From the NCBI GenBank assembly GCA_015059865.1, contig SUZP01000015.1, forward strand, positions 1-37,568: a stretch of 37,568 nucleotides of DNA. Direction: 5' to 3'. This stretch comes from Rikenellaceae bacterium (GTDB taxonomy: Bacteria; Bacteroidota; Bacteroidia; Bacteroidales; Rikenellaceae). Both the position numbers and the translations under genes were made by a program. The notes beneath the pieces are model-generated. The model did no database searches. It was not told where the DNA came from and was given only the letters and a program-made list of their open reading frames with translations. Positions 32,737 through 37,568 of the stretch are shown here, in pieces (position 1 is the first letter of the stretch; each line of letters opens with the position of its first letter).

Positions 32737-35118
32737 TTAGAATGGGTAGCCTACTCCAAAGTTGAGCGAGGTGTTTCGCCACTTGAAGTTGTGAATCCAT
32801 CGCTCACCCACAGGGTTATTTGGACTATGGAGCTGAATACCCCAATCAAGACGCAAAATTGCAAACTTAATATCCAATCGCAAGCCGATACCTGTATTGA
32901 AGGCCAACTGCTTGTAGAAGCTATTGAAGTGGAACACCGAGCCCTCAGGATAGTTCACCCCTTCGCGACCAATGTACCAGATATTACCTAAATCGAGGAA
33001 TGTAGCTCCGTGGAACATCCCCCAAATCGGGAAGCGGAACTCCACATTTGCCTCCAACTTCATATCGCCAAGCTGCGTAGGATAGACCACATTCGTAGGT
33101 GCAGGCGACGAGCCGGGACCGAGTGTTCGAGGTGCCCAACCGCGCATACTATTGCTACCTCCTGCGTAGAATAGGCGGTCGAATGGCACAGCATCGGAGT
33201 TGCCGTAGGCGTACGCCACACCCGCATACAGGCGCGCAGCCAAAGCCGTAACCTTGCCAAACATAATCTTATGGCTGGCATTCACATCCGCGCGCACATA
33301 TTGCGAATATCTAATGCCGAGGAACTCGTAGTAATCCTTACCCACAGCAGGCGCCGAGAAGAGATGCACAAGTCCATTCAACAAGTTGCCCGACAACTCG
33401 CAGTTGGCACGCACAGTGGTATAGTTGTTTGGCGCGCGCTCATGCTGTTTATTCAGCACATACGAGCCCGAAATTGCCACTATAAGCTGCGACTCGAAGC
33501 TGTGTTTGAGGTATTGATTTTGCAGCGAGTTGAAGTAGTTTTGGTTGATGTAGGATACATCCACCAAGTTAATACCTATCGGTCGCACCACAAACGACGA
33601 GTTCGACCTATTACGCCACGAATATACCCACGAAACACCCGACAGACCACGCTGATAATACGGTCTATCTTGGTAGTTATAAGAGATTTCGAACTTGGTT
33701 TTCGGTGCAATGATATTACTCTTCACCGCATAGTTTGCGAGCAAGAATCGTGGGAACGATAGACTTGCCGCAATACCAAACTCCATAGCGTGGCGTTTCT
33801 TCGAGTTTGGAGCTTTCATATACTCGTATCCGGCGGTACCCGTAACCTCCAACATCTCGGCACCTCGGAACACATTTCTATTCTGATATCCAAGCACCGC
33901 CTTCAACCCATAGAAGCTCGATGTTGTCGAGGCCTCCAACTCCGCCTTGATACTCTGTTGGAGAGCAGGTGTACAATATATATCGCAATCGAGATACTTC
34001 TCGCGCGTATAGTTTATTGGCGCGTTGTTGTTCTTACTATCGACACCAACCAAGGTGATAAGATTTTGTTTTACCGTATCTTGGACCTCCGTAAAGTTTA
34101 TTCGCGCACTCTTGAAGTAACCCATCGCCATCAAATTGGAGTAGGTACGATTAACCTGCGAATAGTTGTAGAGGTAGTTCGGATAGAGAGGTATTGCACC
34201 TCGCAACACCTTCGGGCGCACCTTCGGCTTCCTGCCGCTGAAAAGCACATTCAAGCCCCTATACTCCACCGAGTCAAATCGTTCGAAATAGCCCTTTTGG
34301 CTCTTTGCCACAACGGCATTATATCGCGGCACAATATCTATATTGCGCAGACGATAGACCACATTGTTGTCGTACATCGCCTCACCGCGAGCATTGTAGC
34401 CCGTCAAGTTCTGCTTGATAATAACCTTCACGCCCACCCTCTTGTCGCCACCGAGCGTATCGGCCAAAAACTCCACATTATTGACCGAGAAGTTGTAGTA
34501 GCCTCTATCTTTCAAGTACAACGCTATGCGCTCGCGCTCCGCCTCCAACACCGAGATATCGAAGATATCGCCCCTATGCAACAGCGTATTCACCGTATCG
34601 GGCAATACGATAGGCTCCAAGAAGCGGTCGCGGAAGTCGTACGAGATGGAGCTGATATGGTAAGGCTTGCCTTGATGCAACGAATACGACACCTTTGCGC
34701 GCTTACGACGATAGGTGGTATCGACCTCAAAATCGACCTTCGAGGCGTAGTATCCTCGCGAGTCGAGATAGAGTTTCAAATTTGAAGCCGAACGCTCCGT
34801 ATCGCCCATATTGAGCAATACAGGCTCCTCGCCCATCTTGCGTTTGAGGTTGTTCCACCAGTTATCTTTTTCGGGATTTGCCATCAAGTATATCCACGCA
34901 TAGAAATCCGTACCGAGGAAGTGTTTATTCGGCTTCTGACGCAGATATTTTGTAACCTCGTCACTCTTGATGCGCTCATCACGAGGGGCACTCTTGTCCT
35001 CCACGATTTTCACACGCTGCAACAGATATGTGTCGGATGGTATATGGCGCGTAACATTGCAGGCCGAGAGTAACACTCCCACCAACAACGAACACAATAT
35101 ATAGACCAACCTTTTCAT
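32737..35118 (-). CDS. TamL-like BamA/TamA-family outer membrane lipoprotein
   Basis: Omp85-superfamily barrel with a lipoprotein signal (VGVLLSAC, lipidated Cys20). This combination is characteristic of the Bacteroidota TamL proteins, proposed partners of TamB in outer-membrane assembly or lipid transport. After an N-terminal region that is probably POTRA-like (KLYLDSRGYYASKVDFEVD and LYLKDRGYYNFSVNNVEF), the C-terminal barrel contains the L6-loop motif SMRGWAPRTLG (the family (V/I/M)RG(F/Y/W) motif) and ends in a terminal Phe (GVGYPF). The length, 793, fits. It lies between dapF (16 nt) and dxs (16 nt); no tamB is in the window. Confidence 0.9.
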   Translation of the reverse strand: MKRLVYILCSLLVGVLLSACNVTRHIPSDTYLLQRVKIVEDKSAPRDERIKSDEVTKYLRQKPNKHFLGTDFYAWIYLMANPEKDNWWNNLKRKMGEEPVLLNMGDTERSASNLKLYLDSRGYYASKVDFEVDTTYRRKRAKVSYSLHQGKPYHISSISYDFRDRFLEPIVLPDTVNTLLHRGDIFDISVLEAERERIALYLKDRGYYNFSVNNVEFLADTLGGDKRVGVKVIIKQNLTGYNARGEAMYDNNVVYRLRNIDIVPRYNAVVAKSQKGYFERFDSVEYRGLNVLFSGRKPKVRPKVLRGAIPLYPNYLYNYSQVNRTYSNLMAMGYFKSARINFTEVQDTVKQNLITLVGVDSKNNNAPINYTREKYLDCDIYCTPALQQSIKAELEASTTSSFYGLKAVLGYQNRNVFRGAEMLEVTGTAGYEYMKAPNSKKRHAMEFGIAASLSFPRFLLANYAVKSNIIAPKTKFEISYNYQDRPYYQRGLSGVSWVYSWRNRSNSSFVVRPIGINLVDVSYINQNYFNSLQNQYLKHSFESQLIVAISGSYVLNKQHERAPNNYTTVRANCELSGNLLNGLVHLFSAPAVGKDYYEFLGIRYSQYVRADVNASHKIMFGKVTALAARLYAGVAYAYGNSDAVPFDRLFYAGGSNSMRGWAPRTLGPGSSPAPTNVVYPTQLGDMKLEANVEFRFPIWGMFHGATFLDLGNIWYIGREGVNYPEGSVFHFNSFYKQLAFNTGIGLRLDIKFAILRLDWGIQLHSPNNPVGERWIHNFKWRNTSLNFGVGYPF

Positions 35119-35134
35119 ATTAACTACCGTTTAG

Positions 35135-36070
35135 CTACTGTGCCTTTGCCCCTAAAAATTGGTTGTACAGCGCAATCTCCTCCTCAAACTCGCCCTGCTC
35201 GGTATATGCAAATAGGCCACCTTCGGCCTCCACCTCGCCATACGATATGTAGGAGGCATTTCCGATAAGCTGCGTATGCAGTCCACCCTCCTTATGGCAG
35301 ATGCAACGCACAGCACCGCCTCTATTCTCAACATCGACAACAGCCTCGTAGTCGCAACGACCATTCAGCGCCATTGCCGTAGCACTCGATGTCATCGCCG
35401 TACCACACGAAGCGGTGATGCCTGCACCGCGCTCGTATGTCGCAACAAAGATGCGATTTTCGCCCAACACCTTCACGAGCGAGACATTTATACCCTTCGG
35501 AAATTCGCTGCGCAACTCCAACACGCGCTCTCCAAGGCGTACGAGGTGGGCATAATCTATCTCCTCGACCTCGGCTACAATATGCGGATTGCCAACATTT
35601 ATAGCTGTCCAGAGCAGCGTGTCGTCAAGTCGCTCTATGCGCTGCGACACAAACTGCGCCGCACCCTCGGCAAAGCCGAAGTCCTCGCTCGCAAGCCTTA
35701 CGCCCAAATCGACTCCATAGGTCGGCATTGTGGGGAAGATATCCTCCTCGCGTGTGATGCCGTAGCTATTTCCACCTGAGAACATCTCGAACCTGCGCGC
35801 GCCGACATACCCCTCCGCCAAGCGTGCCACGCAACGAATACCATTGCCACACATCTCCGCCTCCGAGCCATCGGGGTTGAACATTCGCATACCGTACATA
35901 CCTTCACGCTCAACCAACAACAGCACCCCGTCAGCACCTACCGAGTGCTCTCTATCGCATATAAAACGCGAAAATGCCGCGAGGTCTATGCCGTCAAGAT
36001 TGTACTTTACAGCATCTACCATTACAAATTCATTGCCTGAGCCGTGGCATTTTATATAGTCAAATTTCAT
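35135..36070 (-). CDS. dapF: Diaminopimelate epimerase
   Basis: Converts LL- to meso-diaminopimelate for lysine and peptidoglycan. The two catalytic cysteines are Cys74 in EMCGNGIRCVARL and Cys222 in ERGAGITASCGTA; the substrate region HGSGNEFVMVD and FNPDGSEAE are present. The 311 residues are slightly long, with an extended C-terminal tail (EVEAEGGLFAYTEQGEFEEE). I chose ATG 36070 over an upstream TTG at 36094. It is the first gene of dapF-tamL-dxs, with a TATTTTTG box at 36092-36099, divergent from the hydrolase. Confidence 0.95.
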   Translation of the reverse strand: MKFDYIKCHGSGNEFVMVDAVKYNLDGIDLAAFSRFICDREHSVGADGVLLLVEREGMYGMRMFNPDGSEAEMCGNGIRCVARLAEGYVGARRFEMFSGGNSYGITREEDIFPTMPTYGVDLGVRLASEDFGFAEGAAQFVSQRIERLDDTLLWTAINVGNPHIVAEVEEIDYAHLVRLGERVLELRSEFPKGINVSLVKVLGENRIFVATYERGAGITASCGTAMTSSATAMALNGRCDYEAVVDVENRGGAVRCICHKEGGLHTQLIGNASYISYGEVEAEGGLFAYTEQGEFEEEIALYNQFLGAKAQ

Positions 36071-36091
36071 TCTTCGAAGTGTATAATCGTT

Positions 36092-36129
36092 CAAAAATAC
36101 AAATTATTCAATAATTTTCCATACTTTTG
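36092..36129. promoter_or_regulatory. Divergent dapF and hydrolase promoters
   Basis: Minus strand TATTTTTG (36092-36099), 21 nt before the dapF ATG; plus strand TACTTTTG (36122-36129), 27 nt before the hydrolase ATG. The two boxes are 22 bp apart, so polymerase binding may be mutually exclusive. Confidence 0.6.
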
Positions 36130-36156
36130 GGGTGGAAAATCGTAAAAAAAGAGAAA

Positions 36157-36954
36157 ATGGTCGAAAAGTTTATAATGGCAGGCGATACAGCCCTGCATAT
36201 CTGCGACTCGGAGGAGGGCGAAAAGGTTGTTGTATTGTTGCACGGATATCTCGAAAATATGTTGGTATGGGATAACTTCGTGTCGCTCCTCTACAAGGAT
36301 GTGCGCGTCATCACACTCGATATTCCGGGGCACGGCATCTCGGAGGTCAAGGGCGAAATCCACACTATGGATTGGCTCGCCGACACCATCGCTGCGGCAC
36401 TCGATAAACTCGGCATCGACCGCGCCACCATTGTCGGCCACTCTATGGGCGGCTATGTAGCCCTCGCCTTTGCCGAGCGCCACGCCGAGCGCACCGAGAA
36501 GCTTGTGCTATTACACTCCACGCCCTATGCCGACAGCGAGGAGAAGCGGAAAAATCGTCAGCGCGAAATTGCGCTTATCCGTTCGGGCAAGAAGGAGCTG
36601 TTGGCACACACAGCACCCGAAGCGGGATTTGCAGCAGAGAATCGCAATCGTTTCCGCACCGAGATAGAGGATTTGCAGCAGACCATCTACCTCACCGAGG
36701 ACGCAGGAATCGTCGCTCTCTTGAATGGAATGATAGAGCGTAAGGCTCAAAGCGATATGCTTCACAACTTGGGCAAGCCGATACTCTTTATCCTTGGTCG
36801 CAAAGATGGCTATATTGTGGCCGAGGTGGCCGAGAAGATGGTCGCCGAGCACCCTGAGGCGGAGGTCGTATGGCTCGAAAATTCGGGGCATATGGGCTTT
36901 GTCGAGGAGGCAAGTACCTGCGCCAAGGCACTGTTGGAATTTGTCAAGAGGTAG
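36157..36954 (+). CDS. Alpha/beta hydrolase
   Basis: Soluble alpha/beta-hydrolase of 265 residues. The catalytic triad is readable: Ser96 in GHSMGG, Asp217 in GRKDGYI, His245 in NSGHMGF; the oxyanion region is [12 protein letters not shown]. The substrate is unknown; the family includes esterases, lipases and enzymes such as MenH and BioH, but neighbours give no support for a specific one. ATG 36157 was chosen over the in-frame TTG at 36127, which lies inside the promoter. Confidence 0.88.
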   Translation: MVEKFIMAGDTALHICDSEEGEKVVVLLHGYLENMLVWDNFVSLLYKDVRVITLDIPGHGISEVKGEIHTMDWLADTIAAALDKLGIDRATIVGHSMGGYVALAFAERHAERTEKLVLLHSTPYADSEEKRKNRQREIALIRSGKKELLAHTAPEAGFAAENRNRFRTEIEDLQQTIYLTEDAGIVALLNGMIERKAQSDMLHNLGKPILFILGRKDGYIVAEVAEKMVAEHPEAEVVWLENSGHMGFVEEASTCAKALLEFVKR

Positions 36955-36971
36955 ACTCGGCGAGTGGGGCA

Positions 36972-37008
36972 AATTGGCAAATTGACAATTGACGAATTGA
37001 CAATTGAA
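36972..37008. repeat. Heptad array, AATTGAC flavour
   Basis: AATTGGCA, AATTGAC, AATTGACG (8 bp), AATTGAC, AATTGAA, then GGTATTTTTTATTTATT, resembling the inverted ATAAAAAATACC next to the arrays at 12591 and 19793. Confidence 0.8.
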
Positions 37009-37044
37009 GGTATTTTTTATTTATTCAACTTTTAACTTGTTTTT

Positions 37045-37130
37045 GCGCTCCCAGTAAACCCCAGTAAAGCGGTGGCACACCGCGCCCCCAGTAAAGGGCG
37101 AAACGCCCGCCCCCAGTAAACCCCAGTAAA
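37045..37130. repeat. CCCCAGTAAA hairpin array 3
   Basis: Starts GCGCT, then repeats at 37050-37058, 37059-37068, 37086-37095, 37111-37120 and 37121-37130. Spacers: GCGGTG-GCA-CACCGC-GC (17 bp) and GGGCG-AAA-CGCCC-GC (15 bp). Confidence 0.85.
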
Positions 37131-37168
37131 CCCACCGCCCCAATATACCCCTCCGCCCTAACGGGCAG

Positions 37169-37202
37169 GGTGTGTCCAACAAGTTTTTGGACACACCTTT
37201 TT
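37169..37202. terminator. Terminator hairpin downstream of the hydrolase
   Basis: GGTGTGTCCAA (37169-37179) pairs with TTGGACACACC (37187-37197), followed by TTTTT. It resembles the terminator at 2921-2962 in the stem and loop. Confidence 0.85.
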
Positions 37203-37206
37203 ATCG

Positions 37207-37326
37207 GAAGTTGTATAACAAGAGGGATTTCAAGGCTTGCGAAGTGTGAGAAACCGCAGCATACTTGGCGTATGTGAGGATTTCGAGCGCAAGCGTAACG
37301 CAGAAATCACCTTGTTAGACAGCTTC
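37207..37326. repeat. Nested inverted repeat element, copy 2
   Basis: Nested arms: GAAG with CTTC, ACAAG with CTTGT, GATTTC with GAAATC, CTTGCG with CGCAAG, around the core CGCAGCATA-N7-TATGTGAG (37255-37278). Same architecture and core as 28394-28520, but the arms have different sequence. Confidence 0.8.
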
Positions 37327-37331
37327 AATAT

Positions 37332-37369
37332 AAAAAAATCACCCGACCTGCACAATGCAAGTCGGGTGA
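37332..37369 (-). terminator. Terminator of the right-edge gene
   Basis: TCACCCGAC/GTCGGGTGA stem (37339-37369); on the minus strand it is followed by seven T (37332-37338). Confidence 0.85.
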
Positions 37370-37397
37370 AATAATTACTGTTTAACTAATCTGTCGA

Positions 37398-37568
37398 TTA
37401 CTTAGCAGGCTCAGCTGCAGCTGGAGCAGTCTGATTAATTTTGAGCTGAATTGCCTGACCAATGCTCTGTGTCTTATCTGCACTTGTGTACATACGAACA
37501 TAGATAGTTACATAGTGCTGATACCACGCTGTCTTGCTTTCATCGTAAGGATTTACAACAACGGTCAT
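37398..37568 (-). CDS. C-terminal part of a hypothetical gene (cut by window edge)
   Basis: The last 56 codons read on the minus strand to TAA at 37398. The segment includes NPYDESKTAWYQHYVTIYVR, then MYTSADKTQSIGQAIQLKIN and a QTAPAAAEPAK tail, beta-rich with an Ala/Pro end. The frame is open to the edge and the edge codon happens to be ATG, so the real start may lie outside. The frame is supported by the strong terminator 29 nt downstream. No family was recognised. Confidence 0.6.
   Translation of the reverse strand: MTVVVNPYDESKTAWYQHYVTIYVRMYTSADKTQSIGQAIQLKINQTAPAAAEPAK

Larger units (their letters stand above)
36955..37397. other. 443 bp intergenic repeat mosaic
   Basis: No gene was seen. 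It holds a heptad array, a CCCCAGTAAA hairpin array, a terminator, a nested inverted repeat and the terminator of the partial right-edge gene. Confidence 0.8.

Noticed and set aside
36157..36954. Naming the hydrolase menH or bioH
   Set aside because: Only general alpha/beta-hydrolase motifs are visible, and no men or bio gene is adjacent.
16409..37130. CCCCAGTAAA arrays as CRISPR
   Set aside because: Repeats of 10 bp and spacers of 15-17 bp are far too short, spacers are self-complementary rather than foreign-looking, and no cas gene is present.
1..37568. tRNA, rRNA, riboswitch or transposase genes
   Set aside because: All gaps were scanned by eye for cloverleaf arms, TTCGA loops and known riboswitch cores, and none was convincing; no transposase or integrase motif appears in any frame.

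Overview
The window comes from a member of the Bacteroidota, most likely a Bacteroidales species close to Alistipes/Rikenellaceae (family-level placement is inference). The evidence is the promoter type (many TAnnTTTG boxes and almost no Shine-Dalgarno sequences), a TamL-type Omp85 lipoprotein, a DUF5723 barrel, a fimbrillin/GLUG-like surface lipoprotein, an EF-G2 paralog and a futalosine-pathway MqnC. The genes are ordinary chromosomal genes. No tRNA, rRNA, transposase, phage gene or CRISPR array was seen.

Layout. 1-63 is the tail of a small peptide gene. 331-2893 is a plus-strand run glyS, ruvX, def, closed by a terminator shared with a convergent WYL regulator (2964-3866, minus). 4032-8462 (minus) is a two-gene unit of a 996-residue lipoprotein and a DUF5723 barrel, divergent from uvrC (8574-10391, plus). 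10440-12435 (minus) holds a DUF3108 protein, a membrane-anchored coiled-coil protein and a 53-residue rubredoxin. recG (minus) and mqnC (plus) diverge from a 206 bp region, apparently with leaderless starts. 16584-19612 (plus) is the surface lipoprotein followed by a 44-residue peptide gene whose tail and terminator are near-identical to the start of the window. rpsO-pnp follows at 19999-22629. The rest is mostly minus strand: an OmpA/TPR lipoprotein, an operon dprA-tatD-ansA, the EF-G2 paralog, and an operon dapF-tamL-dxs. An alpha/beta hydrolase is on the plus strand and a partial gene lies at the right edge.

The most unusual content is between genes. Intergenic regions are mosaics of a few short repeat families. 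(1) Arrays with a strict 7-bp period in several sequence flavours, often directly upstream of the -7 promoter box. (2) Arrays of the 10-mer CCCCAGTAAA separated by 15-17 bp spacers that are each a small hairpin, with stems that change by compensatory substitution. (3) Dispersed 20-25 bp repeats. (4) A higher-order 108/109-bp tandem repeat that ends in a large nested inverted repeat; an element of the same architecture and core recurs at 37207-37326. These families recur next to each other, and one heptad array differs by exactly three units between the two copies of the peptide locus, so they are evolving actively.

Systems that work together: rpsO-pnp (translation and RNA decay), dapF-tamL-dxs (peptidoglycan precursor, outer-membrane assembly and isoprenoid synthesis), and the lipoprotein-barrel and lipoprotein-peptide pairs (cell surface). 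All coordinates and motifs were read by eye; no database search or folding program was used.
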